NCBI GenBank assembly: GCA_024809215.1
Contig: JANUBW010000002.1
Coordinates: 496,001-560,000 of the forward strand
Source of the DNA: Niastella sp. OAS944
Lineage (GTDB): Bacteria; Bacteroidota; Bacteroidia; Chitinophagales; Chitinophagaceae
Direction of reading: 5' to 3'
Length of the DNA stretch: 64,000 nt
In this document: piece by piece, positions 17,070-25,832 of the stretch
Layout of the letters: every line of letters begins with the position of its first letter
Numbering within the stretch: the stretch's first letter is position 1
Translations under genes and position numbers: made by a program
The notes under the pieces: generated by a model
Told to the model about the DNA's origin: nothing
Database searches by the model: none
Seen by the model: only the letters and a program-made list of their open reading frames with translations

Positions 17070-18536
17070 TCACTGCTGCATCCCCGATGCGCCCGGATAA
17101 TGCGCCTTACCTAATGAATCGAGCACCAGGGGGCCCGAAAATGTAAGCGCCGTATTGTTTGTATCAAACTTCCACTTTTCGGCACCAGTAGCAGCATCAT
17201 ATGCTCTAAAGAAACCGAAATTACCACCACCGCCTACAAACACTACGCCGTCAGCAACTGTAGGATCGGCGCCGTTCGGAAGTATTCGTTTGCTCCACGC
17301 CACATCGCCGGTCGTTGTATTTATTGCATTAAAGTTGCCGCCATCAGCGGATATATATAACATACCGTTCGACACTACAGGACTTGAAGAGAACCCGGTA
17401 TTTGGCAATTTCTCCCAAACAAGGGCGCCGGTAGTGGCATTAATGGCAAATAAACTTCCTGCTTTATTGAAATTGCTGACATCATACCAACCGCCAATAT
17501 ATACTACGCCATTTACTACGGTTGGACTGCTCATTTCGAGTGACACACCGCAATTGTACCACCACAGGTGAGCGCCGGTATTGGCATCTATCGCATACAA
17601 ATATTTATCGCGGCTGCCAAAATAAACTACACCGTTAACTACCGCAGGGCCCGATGCGTTGATCATGTCAAAGGCGGCATAAAACCATTTCAATTTTCCT
17701 GATTCTGCATTCAATGCATACACCCTGCCATCTGAACAGCCAAAATATACTGTACCGTTTACCACTACTGCGCCGGTACTAATGTTGCCGAAGGTATTAT
17801 ATCGCCATTTTTCTTTACCGGTTTGTGCATCCAGTGCATAAAAAATATCGTCGTTACAACCCACGTAAACCGTATTGCCATCAACAGTCACCGGTGCTTC
17901 AATACCGGTGGAGCCAGTTAATACCTTCCAAAGTACCTGGCCTGTAAGGGCATGAAATGCATATACATAATTGTCAAGGCCGCCTACATACACGATACTG
18001 TCTTTAAAAGCAGCGCATGAATAATCAAAGCCCTTAGTGCCGGTATATTCCCAAATCTTGGCGCCTGTTACGGCATTCAGCGCATAAAAGCTTTTGTTAT
18101 TGCCGCCGCCGCCTACAAATACCATATTACTAATAGGGCGTTTTTTTACAACCACCACATATTTATGGCTGGTAGAATCCTCGGCTATAACGGTGTACGT
18201 TACCGGTTGAGAAAAATCCTGGGCAACGGTTGCTGAAGGCGTTAATATCACGCCTTTAAAAGTAATGGCGGGCGTCATTTTGGTAAGGTCGGTACCAGCC
18301 GGTACAGCTACCAGAATACTGTCGCTTTTAATTTCAACACCAACTTCTTTAAGGTCCAATGCAACATCGCCTGCTTTAGTAATAGAAAAGTAGGTGATCA
18401 GTTTGGCAGAATCACGAAGTATTACCGGCGGTACGTTCTCGTCTTTACCGTCTTTGCTACAGGAAGTCCAGATTGATAATAAAACACTAAAACACACAAT
18501 GCTTCCAAGGGTTGCCAGGGGTCGGAACAAGTTCAT
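17070..18536 (-). CDS. Surface lipoprotein with Ig-like domain and PQQ-type beta-propeller
   Basis: About 488 residues from the ATG at 18534-18536. A lipoprotein-type signal (MNLFRPLATLGSIVCFSV, then WTSCSKDG) is followed by a 100-residue beta domain resembling DUF5018/Ig-like repeats (MTPAITFKGVILTPSATV, DSTSHKYVVVVKK). Then come about seven PQQ-like propeller blades, each with an ALDAQTGKEKWRY or AINATTGALVWEK type motif and VVNGVVYFG. The blades sit in BamB-like or quinoprotein-like proteins, but the catalytic residues of PQQ dehydrogenases are not evident, so a binding or scaffold role is likelier. A longer start 22 codons upstream would spoil the lipobox. Monocistronic, downstream of serA. 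Confidence 0.85.
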   Translation of the reverse strand: MNLFRPLATLGSIVCFSVLLSIWTSCSKDGKDENVPPVILRDSAKLITYFSITKAGDVALDLKEVGVEIKSDSILVAVPAGTDLTKMTPAITFKGVILTPSATVAQDFSQPVTYTVIAEDSTSHKYVVVVKKRPISNMVFVGGGGNNKSFYALNAVTGAKIWEYTGTKGFDYSCAAFKDSIVYVGGLDNYVYAFHALTGQVLWKVLTGSTGIEAPVTVDGNTVYVGCNDDIFYALDAQTGKEKWRYNTFGNISTGAVVVNGTVYFGCSDGRVYALNAESGKLKWFYAAFDMINASGPAVVNGVVYFGSRDKYLYAIDANTGAHLWWYNCGVSLEMSSPTVVNGVVYIGGWYDVSNFNKAGSLFAINATTGALVWEKLPNTGFSSSPVVSNGMLYISADGGNFNAINTTTGDVAWSKRILPNGADPTVADGVVFVGGGGNFGFFRAYDAATGAEKWKFDTNNTALTFSGPLVLDSLGKAHYPGASGMQQ

Positions 18537-18655
18537 GATAATGAATAGAATTAAATAATTAAAAAAGGCCGAACACTTTGTCCAATAAAAAAAGGCCACC
18601 AATCATAAAATGACTGATAACCTTTTTCCAATTATTTTTTGCGCCTTTACAAACG

Positions 18656-18686
18656 CAAAACTAATCAATATTCTGTATTAATACAA
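18656..18686 (-). promoter_or_regulatory. Candidate promoter of the PQQ-propeller lipoprotein gene
   Basis: Minus strand: TTG (18684-18686), 20-bp spacer, TAGTTTTG (18656-18663), matching the Bacteroidota -33/-7 consensus. Its -33 part lies in the last codons of serA. The leader would be about 110 bases. Confidence 0.5.
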
Positions 18687-19916
18687 CAATCTCACCTTTA
18701 TAGTATCCTTCACCTCTTTCAACAGCTGTACTGCTGTGTTACTGATCTTACGATCGAGGTCAAGCACCACATACCCTATTTCATCATTTGTTTTCAGGTA
18801 CTGGCCAAGGATGTTGATCTTGTTATTGGCTAAAGTAGTGTTGATAGCCGACAACACACCTGGTTTATTACGGTGTACGTGCAAAATGCGGTGTGCATCT
18901 TCATGCAACGGCAGGCTCAACGGTGGCACCGTGTGCGAACCAATACTCACACCCATTTCGAGGTACTGGAACAATTTATTGCTCACATCTTCACCAATGT
19001 TCTGTTGTGCTTCTTCGGTACTACCACCAATGTGTGGAGTAAGTATCACGTTGGGCAACCCTTGTAAAGGCGTAGTGAATTTATCACCGTTCTTTTCCGG
19101 CTCCCAGGGGTATACGTCAACCGCGGCACCACTCATAGCGCCTTCCTGCAGGGCTTTTGCCAGTGCATCGAGGTCAACCACTTCACCGCGGGCATAGTTT
19201 ATAAGTATAGAACCTTTTTTGAAATGTTTGATGATATTCTTATTGATCAGGTTCTTGGTAGCATCGGTCTCAGGTACGTGCAATGTAACCACATCGGCCT
19301 GGCTTACCAGGTCTTTCAACGATTTCTTGGCTACCGCATTACCTAAGGGTAATTTTGTAATGGTATCATAGAAGATAACATGCATGCCCAGCGCTTCGGC
19401 CAGAACGCTTACCTGTGTACCAATGTTACCATAGCCAACAATACCCAGCGTTTTGCCGCGCATTTCGTAACTGCCTTTTGCATCCTTCAGCCATACGCCT
19501 TCATGAGCGGCCTTATTCTTGTCAACGATGCGTCTGATCAACAGGATCGATAGACCAATCACTAACTCTGCTACTGAACGGGTATTGGAATACGGTGCAT
19601 TGAACACCGCAACACCCTGTTGTTTAGCATATTTCAGATCAACCTGGTTCACACCAATACAAAAGCAACCAATTGCCTGTAATTTCTTAGCAGCGTCCAG
19701 TACACGCGGAGTGATCTGCGTTTTGGATCGGATACCCAGCAAATGTACGTCCTTCACTTCACGGATCAGGTCTTCTTCACTTAATGCCCCCGTTATCTTT
19801 TTAACGGACGTGTAACCATTGTCTTTAAAGAATTTAACAGCCGTGTCACTGATGTTCTCAAGTAGAAGAATATTTATCTTTTCCTTGGGATAACTCGTAA
19901 TTTGTTTGTCGGTCAT
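18678..19916 (-). CDS. serA: D-3-phosphoglycerate dehydrogenase (ACT-domain type)
   Basis: 412 residues, matching the E. coli-type enzyme of about 410. It oxidises 3-phosphoglycerate to 3-phosphohydroxypyruvate, the first step of serine synthesis. Visible parts are the substrate domain (LLENISDTAVKFFKDNGY), the NAD-binding Rossmann motif (LGIVGYGNIGTQVSVLAEA), catalytic Arg in NYARGEVVD, Glu in YPWEPE and His in TPHIGGSTEEAQ, and a C-terminal ACT domain (HVHRNKPGVLSAINTTL, ending VKDTIKVRLLY) through which serine normally feeds back. No serC or serB is adjacent. A -7-like box TATATTTG (plus-strand 19959-19966) lies 43 bp upstream. Confidence 0.97.
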   Translation of the reverse strand: MTDKQITSYPKEKINILLLENISDTAVKFFKDNGYTSVKKITGALSEEDLIREVKDVHLLGIRSKTQITPRVLDAAKKLQAIGCFCIGVNQVDLKYAKQQGVAVFNAPYSNTRSVAELVIGLSILLIRRIVDKNKAAHEGVWLKDAKGSYEMRGKTLGIVGYGNIGTQVSVLAEALGMHVIFYDTITKLPLGNAVAKKSLKDLVSQADVVTLHVPETDATKNLINKNIIKHFKKGSILINYARGEVVDLDALAKALQEGAMSGAAVDVYPWEPEKNGDKFTTPLQGLPNVILTPHIGGSTEEAQQNIGEDVSNKLFQYLEMGVSIGSHTVPPLSLPLHEDAHRILHVHRNKPGVLSAINTTLANNKINILGQYLKTNDEIGYVVLDLDRKISNTAVQLLKEVKDTIKVRLLY

Positions 19917-20073
19917 AATGAATCCTACTGCTTTTACGTTATCTTAGTTAAAAGATTGCAAATATAGCTCATAGTTGCAAAAAGTTAGGCATGAAAAATG
20001 CATACATGGGCCGTAACTGGCCAACTTTAACTATTTTCGCAAATTACGGAAACTAAAAAATAAGACAGTCCTG

Positions 20074-21363
20074 GTGAAAAACATAATCGGATTATTGCTA
20101 ACCCTATTGGTTTTGGAGAGTTGTGCACGCGTTAACAATAAAAAGGTAACTTCAGGCCCATTGAATGAAGGTGATACTTCATCTATGCCCCATGCAACTC
20201 CTTTAACCTCCGATGAGTTGAACTATTACAAGCGAATGGTGCAAAACCATCTCGATTCTACACTGGGCAGAAGCCGCTTTAATGGCAGTGTACTAGTGGC
20301 AAAAAATGGACAAATCGTTTTTGAAGAATACAAAGGATTTGTTGATCCCCGCACCCAGCGCGACTCCATCACTCCTTCCACCCCTTTCCATCTGGCCTCT
20401 GTATCAAAGACATTTACCGGCATGGCCACCATGAAATTGTGGGAAGAAAGCAAGCTTAATATCGACGATCCCGTTTCAAAATATTTACCAGGTTTTCCGC
20501 TGGAAGGCGTAACTGTACGGCTTTTGCTCAACCACCGCAGTGGTATTCCCAAGTACGATCACTATATGGGCGAAATGGGTTGGGATAAACATAAGATGAT
20601 CTCAAACCAGGATGTACTTGATTTCCTTATTGCCAACTACAAAAAAATACCTATCGCCCGGCCTAATACCGGCTTCAGCTATTCCAATACAAACTACGCG
20701 CTACTGGCCCTCATTATTGAAAAAGTGAGCGGCACCACTTACCCCGATTTTCTGAAAAGAACATTTTTCGATCCGCTGGGCATGAAAGATACATATGTGT
20801 TCACCCTCGCCGACTCGGCCCGCTATATGCCTTCTTTCTACTATAATAATAGAGAATACAGGTTCGAATTCCTCGATGCGGTGTATGGCGACAAGAACGT
20901 GTACAGCACCGTGCGCGACCTGTTGAAATGGGACCAGGCGTTGAAAAACGAGCACTTCTTTAAAAAGTCTACTTTAGAACAGGCTTATGCCGGTTATAGT
21001 TTTGAAAAACCAGGTACTCACAATTATGGGCTTGGCTGGCGTATGTACCTGCTTAATAATGGTAAAAAGCTGGTGTACCACAATGGCTGGTGGCATGGCA
21101 ACCGCACCTCGTTCTACCGCATGAACGACGAAAACGCCACCATCATCGCACTTTGTAACAACGACTGCCGCTACGTTTATAAAGTAAAGGAACTGGCCGA
21201 CATCTTTGGTGATTATTTGCAGAACAATAACCGCTATGAGGACGACGACCCAACCGCCGCTCCGCAGCAGGCAGCGGCTGCCGAAAAGCCAAAGGCAAAA
21301 CGCAAGTCTCATGCTACGGCAAGAAAGAAAAGCACCCATCGCCGCGGTACTGCCAAAAAGTAA
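20074..21363 (+). CDS. Serine hydrolase of the beta-lactamase/penicillin-binding class C family, lipoprotein
   Basis: 429 residues with a GTG start. A lipoprotein signal places the cysteine at about residue 17 (LLVLESCARV). The active-site SxxK is Ser-109/Lys-112 (LASVSKTF). The second motif is YSNTNYALL, and the third is HNGWWHG in place of KTG, as in many esterase or D-Ala peptidase relatives. Substrate unknown. The last 35 residues are an Ala/Pro linker and a lysine/arginine-rich tail (KPKAKRKSHATARKK), unusual for a lipoprotein. It is 12 bp upstream of the NAD(P)HX repair gene and is probably co-transcribed with it. No in-frame ATG fits the signal peptide better. Confidence 0.88.
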   Translation: MKNIIGLLLTLLVLESCARVNNKKVTSGPLNEGDTSSMPHATPLTSDELNYYKRMVQNHLDSTLGRSRFNGSVLVAKNGQIVFEEYKGFVDPRTQRDSITPSTPFHLASVSKTFTGMATMKLWEESKLNIDDPVSKYLPGFPLEGVTVRLLLNHRSGIPKYDHYMGEMGWDKHKMISNQDVLDFLIANYKKIPIARPNTGFSYSNTNYALLALIIEKVSGTTYPDFLKRTFFDPLGMKDTYVFTLADSARYMPSFYYNNREYRFEFLDAVYGDKNVYSTVRDLLKWDQALKNEHFFKKSTLEQAYAGYSFEKPGTHNYGLGWRMYLLNNGKKLVYHNGWWHGNRTSFYRMNDENATIIALCNNDCRYVYKVKELADIFGDYLQNNNRYEDDDPTAAPQQAAAAEKPKAKRKSHATARKKSTHRRGTAKK

Positions 21364-21375
21364 TTAATTTTCCGG

Positions 21376-22863
21376 ATGCAAATTTTTGCTACTGAACAGA
21401 TCAGAGCCTGGGACGAATACACCATTCGTCACGAACCCATTACGTCTGTTGACCTTATGGAGCGCGCCGCCACGGCCTGCTACGAATGGCTTTTACAGAA
21501 CAATTACAAAGACCACAGCTTTGCCATTTATTGCGGAAAAGGTAATAATGGTGGCGATGGCCTGGTAATAGCACGCCTGCTGGCCCAAAGCAATCATAAG
21601 GTTACGGTACACATTCTTGAATTTGGCCACAAGGGCACAGAAGATTTTCAAATTAACCTGGCCCGGTTACACGAAACCAATACCGATATCCGGTTTATTT
21701 CGTCAGAAGAAAATCTCCATTCCATTCCCGCCAAAGCTGTCGTAATTGACGCCCTGCTTGGTTCGGGCATTAACCGCCCGGCCGACGGACTTACCGCCAG
21801 CCTTATAAAACATATTAATAATAGCGGCAATGAAGTGATTGCCATCGACATCCCCAGCGGTTTATTCGTTGATCACAGCGCCCGGGGCAATATTGTAGTT
21901 AAAGCGCAAAACACCCTTAGCTTTCAATGTTTTAAACCGGCTTTTTTGATGCCCGAAAATGCCGAACACATTGGCCAGGTGCATTTGCTCGATATAGGCT
22001 TACACCCTGGTTTCCTTAAAATACAGGATTCTCCCTTTGAACTTGTTGACCAGGCGATGGTGGGCCACATAATTACGCCCCGCAAACCATTTTCGCATAA
22101 AGGCGATTATGGCCATGCCGCCATTGTTGCCGGCAGCTATGGAATGATGGGGGCGGCCGTTCTATGCGCCCGCGCCTGTTTACGCAGCGGCGTTGGTAAA
22201 CTCACCTGCCATATTCCGGCATCGGGATACACCATTATGCAGACCTCCGTTCCCGAAGCCATGTGCAAAACGGGCGAAGAAACGCATCCGGCGCAGGAAA
22301 TGGACAAATACGACACCATTGCCATTGGGCCCGGACTGGGTTCACATGCAGGCAACAGTAATCTTTTACAATCGGTTTTTGAACAGAACCGCCGCCCAAT
22401 GGTCATTGATGCAGATGGGCTAAACACTTTAGCCGGGGATAAAATGTTGTTGAAAAAGGTGCCGCCACAATCTATTCTCACCCCACACCCCAAAGAATTT
22501 GAGCGGCTGTTTGGCAAAACCGCCAACGATTACGAACGAATACAAACTGCCCTGCAAAAAGCGGCAGAGCATAATTTATACCTGGTGTTAAAGGGTCGTT
22601 ATACATTTATTGCGGCCCCCGATGGCAAAGGATATTTTAACAGTTCGGGCAACCCCGGCATGGCCACCGGCGGCACCGGCGATGTACTAACTGGTATTAT
22701 CGCCGGCTTATTGGCGCAAAAGCATCCACCCTTACATGCAGCTATTGCCGGGGTGTTCCTGCACGGCCGGTCGGGCGACCTTGCAGCGGCTTATTCCTCT
22801 CAATTTTCCCTAATTGCCACAGATTTAATTGATTTTCTGGGTCAGGCATATCAATCTATATAA
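21376..22863 (+). CDS. nnr: Bifunctional NAD(P)HX epimerase / ADP-dependent NAD(P)HX dehydratase
   Basis: 495 residues. It repairs hydrated NAD(P)H. The N-terminal half (about 1-215) is the YjeF_N epimerase (CGKGNNGGDGLVIARLL, IDALLGSGINRP, AIDIPSGLF). The C-terminal half (about 225-495) is the ribokinase-like dehydratase (HKGDYGHAAIVAGSYGMMG, AIGPGLGSH, VIDADGLNTLA, LTPHPKEFERLFG, and GNPGMATGGTGDVLTG with the catalytic Asp). The fused arrangement and length match the usual bacterial enzyme. It is second in a pair with the serine hydrolase upstream; the two share no evident pathway. Cytoplasmic. Confidence 0.97.
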   Translation: MQIFATEQIRAWDEYTIRHEPITSVDLMERAATACYEWLLQNNYKDHSFAIYCGKGNNGGDGLVIARLLAQSNHKVTVHILEFGHKGTEDFQINLARLHETNTDIRFISSEENLHSIPAKAVVIDALLGSGINRPADGLTASLIKHINNSGNEVIAIDIPSGLFVDHSARGNIVVKAQNTLSFQCFKPAFLMPENAEHIGQVHLLDIGLHPGFLKIQDSPFELVDQAMVGHIITPRKPFSHKGDYGHAAIVAGSYGMMGAAVLCARACLRSGVGKLTCHIPASGYTIMQTSVPEAMCKTGEETHPAQEMDKYDTIAIGPGLGSHAGNSNLLQSVFEQNRRPMVIDADGLNTLAGDKMLLKKVPPQSILTPHPKEFERLFGKTANDYERIQTALQKAAEHNLYLVLKGRYTFIAAPDGKGYFNSSGNPGMATGGTGDVLTGIIAGLLAQKHPPLHAAIAGVFLHGRSGDLAAAYSSQFSLIATDLIDFLGQAYQSI

Positions 22864-22905
22864 TAAAATGACGGATTTTAAGTTTATACACTTATCCGTT
22901 ATCAT

Positions 22906-23508
22906 ATGAAACTATTACCGACTAATTTTTTCATATTGCTACCCTTTATTGTAGCATTTCTGGCCTTTGTTATCTTCTACTCCCGGGCCATCATATTTTT
23001 TGGTTTGAAAAAACTAAAACGCTTCACCGTCATCATGCTTAGCGCACTTGTTGTTCTGATCGCATTATATTTTATTAAATACATCAGCGACACCAGGTTA
23101 ATTCCCACAGGTATTATCGATATCAGTTACGATGCAAAAAACCGGATCGTAAAACTCATTTGCCTGGCTGCCGTATTGATCTTTGCCATTATCAGTATCA
23201 ATAAAGAAAAGCAAACTTCCTGGCTAACCGCGGTATGGGTGGCAATTGTAGTGCTAAATGTTGCGGAAGTTTTGTGGAATGCCTATCTGTATATAAACTA
23301 TAAAGTTCCTGAACTTGCCGCCGATAATCCAACCCATATAAAGCTCATTTTAGAACATACTATTAACCCCAGGAATTACCTAACCAATATGATCTACCCT
23401 GCCTGCTGGGTACTCATAAGCGCTTTAAGCCTGGTAAAGATCAGAAGGGAAAAACTCCGCCAGGTAGTACATACTTATCCGTCTTATAGTAAAATCGTAT
23501 CATTGTAG
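22906..23508 (+). CDS. Uncharacterised inner-membrane protein (paralogue of the next gene)
   Basis: 200 residues with about five hydrophobic helices (8-29, 41-60, 82-99, 107-129, 165-182). I do not recognise a family. It shares layout and the C-terminal cytoplasmic motif with the neighbour at 23534 (SLVKIRREKLRQ here, GLVKIRRENKRR there), and the segment AVWVAIVVLNVAEVLWNAYL matches AVWIVIAVLSITDVVWQALL, so the two arose by tandem duplication. They are 25 bp apart and read the same way. Function unknown. Confidence 0.7.
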   Translation: MKLLPTNFFILLPFIVAFLAFVIFYSRAIIFFGLKKLKRFTVIMLSALVVLIALYFIKYISDTRLIPTGIIDISYDAKNRIVKLICLAAVLIFAIISINKEKQTSWLTAVWVAIVVLNVAEVLWNAYLYINYKVPELAADNPTHIKLILEHTINPRNYLTNMIYPACWVLISALSLVKIRREKLRQVVHTYPSYSKIVSL

Positions 23509-23533
23509 GAACTAATCAAACCTGTTCCTTACA

Positions 23534-24106
23534 ATGGAATTACTCAGTTTTTACCTGCTAATACCATACGCAGTACTGATCTTAGTTGCATTCATTGTTT
23601 TCTATAATGCTGTTAAGCGCCCGGGGCTGCGGTGGCTGAACAAGGTAACGGTTATAACACTTATTGTTTTTACCGTTATCATCTTTTTACCGGTGTTAAA
23701 AATGCGGTTGTATTTCTTACCGCACGTATTACCAGACGGGATCCTTTCAATGCTTCCCAAAACATTGATGCTAACGATTTCGGCTATCCTGGTCCTCTTT
23801 TATATTATCTCTGCTATTAAATTATGGAAAGGCGGAAACACCCATGTTCTTAAAGCTGTATGGATTGTAATTGCCGTATTGAGTATTACCGATGTGGTTT
23901 GGCAGGCGTTGCTGTTTTTAGTGTATGTTCCATTATTTACCAGGCAGGATTTTTCAAGAGAAGGCATATTCAGTACCATTTTAATAGCATTTATGCTGAA
24001 TGTAACTATAATTACACCGCTGTTTTGGGCAATTATAAGTTGTATGGGCCTGGTAAAGATCAGAAGAGAAAACAAACGCCGCCTGGCGGAAGAAATGGCA
24101 TCATAA
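23534..24106 (+). CDS. Uncharacterised inner-membrane protein (paralogue of the previous gene)
   Basis: 190 residues, again about five membrane helices (5-24, 37-55, 75-96, 106-128, 148-173) and a basic C-terminal tail (GLVKIRRENKRRLAEE). Similar to 22906-23508 in helix spacing and in the fourth helix. It is followed after 39 bp by the PhnA-like gene on the same strand, so a four-gene run from 22906 is possible. No catalytic motif, signal peptide or metal site is evident. Function unknown. Confidence 0.7.
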   Translation: MELLSFYLLIPYAVLILVAFIVFYNAVKRPGLRWLNKVTVITLIVFTVIIFLPVLKMRLYFLPHVLPDGILSMLPKTLMLTISAILVLFYIISAIKLWKGGNTHVLKAVWIVIAVLSITDVVWQALLFLVYVPLFTRQDFSREGIFSTILIAFMLNVTIITPLFWAIISCMGLVKIRRENKRRLAEEMAS

Positions 24107-24145
24107 AAAAAATGTTACCTTCGCCGCCATTTTTACAATCCCAAT

Positions 24146-24727
24146 ATGAAACTCGAAGAACAATTAAAGCAACGCAGCGGCAATCAGTGTGAGTTATGTA
24201 AATCTACAGATGCATTGAAAATATACGAGGTAGCGCCGCAACCTTATGGTGATGCCAGCGACAGTATTTTTATTTGCGATACCTGCCGTACACAGATCGA
24301 TAAAAAAGCGGAGCTCGATGCAAAGCACTGGAGCTTGTTATCAGAAACCATGTGGAGCGAGGTTCCCGGTATACAGGTAGTTTCATGGCGAATGCTGAAC
24401 CGCTTGAAACAGGAAAGCTGGGCCAGCGATAACCTCGATATGATGTACCTCGATGATGAACGCCTTGCCTGGGCAAAAGCCAGTGGCGACCATGAGAACG
24501 ACGCCGCCGTTGAATTGCACAAAGACAGTAATGGCCATCAATTGCATAATGGCGATACAGTTGTTCTTACCAAAAGCCTCGATGTAAAAGGCTCTACGCT
24601 CAACGCTAAAATGGGCACTGTTGTAAGAAATATAAGGTTGGTTGAGGATAATACCGAGCAGATTGAAGGGAGAATTGAGGGGCAGGTGATTGTTATCTTA
24701 ACGAAGTATGTGAGAAGACAGGGTTAG
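24146..24727 (+). CDS. PhnA/YjdM-family zinc-ribbon protein
   Basis: 193 residues. The N-terminal zinc ribbon has CxxC pairs at Cys-15/18 (QCELC) and Cys-44/47 (FICDTC). The C-terminal 75 residues carry the conserved PhnA beta domain (KDSNGHQLHNGDTVVLTK, LDVKGSTLNAKMGTVVRNIRL, GRIEGQVIVILTKYV). Despite the historical name, the family is not known to act in phosphonate breakdown and no phn genes are near. A middle segment (about 60-115) is longer than in the short E. coli form. A GTTGACGAG repeat tract begins on the last base of its stop codon. Confidence 0.9.
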   Translation: MKLEEQLKQRSGNQCELCKSTDALKIYEVAPQPYGDASDSIFICDTCRTQIDKKAELDAKHWSLLSETMWSEVPGIQVVSWRMLNRLKQESWASDNLDMMYLDDERLAWAKASGDHENDAAVELHKDSNGHQLHNGDTVVLTKSLDVKGSTLNAKMGTVVRNIRLVEDNTEQIEGRIEGQVIVILTKYVRRQG

Positions 24728-24885
24728 TTGACGAGTTAACAAGGTTGTTCTAGGTGCGGCAGCTTGAGTAATAGTTGATATGTTGATAGAGGTGATAAAG
24801 TTGATAAAGGAAATACAGCTACCGCGCTTTGAGAATAATTACTGGATCTTGCGCCGCCGGAAATTTATTGCCGATTGCCGATTGA
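24727..24885 (+). repeat. 3' repeat element of the PhnA-like gene
   Basis: Starting at the stop codon (24725-24727): GTTGACGAGTTAACAAGG, a spacer, then GTTGATATGTTGATAG and GTTGATAAA units ending in GGAAATACAG (24809-24818). A core (24827-24885, CTTTGAGAATAATT to GATTGCCGA) follows. It is similar in order and spacing to the core at 25634-25690, after the next gene. Confidence 0.65.
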
Positions 24886-24907
24886 CTCCTGTTTATTAAA
24901 TTGTCTA

Positions 24908-25606
24908 ATGCTCGATAACAACCAAATAGCTAAACTAGATCAACCAGCCTGGAACGCATTGACCAGCGTTCAGCAAAACTTTGCTACCGGTACCGCACAT
25001 GTTAAACGGTACCGGCGCGGCATACTTCCTTTTGCAGCATGTGAGCCCGGCCATGAAAAAGAAATTGGTTCACTGACTACTATGCTTGCACCGGGTGAGA
25101 TCTTTTACCTCATTGGCGAGCTTCCACCGCTGCCTTCCAGTTTTACAGTATTAAAAGAATTGCCCTGCGCACAAATGGTGCTGCAGAAGCCGCTTCCCGA
25201 TTTAAAGAATGTTTTGCCCCTTCAACCACTTACGGCAGATCATAAAGATGAAATATATGACCTCATCAACAGCGTGCAGCCTGGCTATTACGAACCAGAC
25301 ACGTATCAGTTGGGTCTTTATTTAGGCATAAGACAGGACCGTAAGTTGGTAGCCATTGCCGGCACACGTATGCGGCTCGATGGCTTAACTGAACTAAGCG
25401 CTATTTGTACCGATCCTGAATATACCGGGCGTAAATATGCACAACAATTAATATGGGGTCTTTGCAAATACAACCTCGCTGCTGGCCTTACGCCCTTCCT
25501 GCATGTAATTGAAACCAACGAACGAGCCATTGGTTTGTATGAATACATGGGGTTTGTTAGAAGAAGAACGATCTCTTTCTGGCAGTTGCAGAATCGTAAA
25601 ACGTGA
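24908..25606 (+). CDS. GNAT-family N-acetyltransferase
   Basis: About 232 residues from the ATG at 24908; a TTG 11 codons earlier is in frame but lies inside the repeat core. The C-terminal half has the FR47-like GNAT fold: GLYLGIRQDRKLVAIAGTRM, TELSAICTDPEYTGRKYAQQL (the acetyl-CoA pyrophosphate loop, variant of Q/RxxGxG/A) and HVIETNERAIGLYEYMGFVRR. The N-terminal 100 residues are a variable domain typical of this subfamily. Acceptor unknown. The gene is alone between two 3' repeat elements with related cores. Its TGA stop lies inside the first unit of the downstream repeat. Confidence 0.88.
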   Translation: MLDNNQIAKLDQPAWNALTSVQQNFATGTAHVKRYRRGILPFAACEPGHEKEIGSLTTMLAPGEIFYLIGELPPLPSSFTVLKELPCAQMVLQKPLPDLKNVLPLQPLTADHKDEIYDLINSVQPGYYEPDTYQLGLYLGIRQDRKLVAIAGTRMRLDGLTELSAICTDPEYTGRKYAQQLIWGLCKYNLAAGLTPFLHVIETNERAIGLYEYMGFVRRRTISFWQLQNRKT

Positions 25607-25760
25607 GACGGCAAACGTGAAACGGTTCACCCACTTTGAGATTAATACGCGCCTTGCACCACCCGAAACTTATAGGCGATTGCCGACAAAACCCGAGCCT
25701 CGAAATTGAGCGGCCGATTGCCGTTTCACGTTTCACGTTTTACGTTTCACGTTTTACGCA
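25598..25760. repeat. Palindromic repeat element overlapping the stop codon of the acetyltransferase gene
   Basis: The left arm (25598-25625) is AAAACGTGAGACGGC plus AAACGTGAAACGG and contains the TGA stop at 25604-25606. The right arm (25719-25760) holds inverted units CGTTTCACG and CGTTTTACG. Between them lies a core (25634-25690) resembling 24827-24885. The arms can pair over about 25 bp. Confidence 0.65.
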
Positions 25761-25832
25761 GATTATCAAATTGTTTCTTCGTACTTTCATACACTCCAAA
25801 AAGTAACTTGCACCGCTTTAAAAACCAATGCT

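Noticed and set aside
24827-25690. Insertion-sequence ends around the acetyltransferase gene
   Set aside because: No transposase and no terminal inverted repeats or target duplications; the flanking copies are direct and belong to 3' repeat elements.
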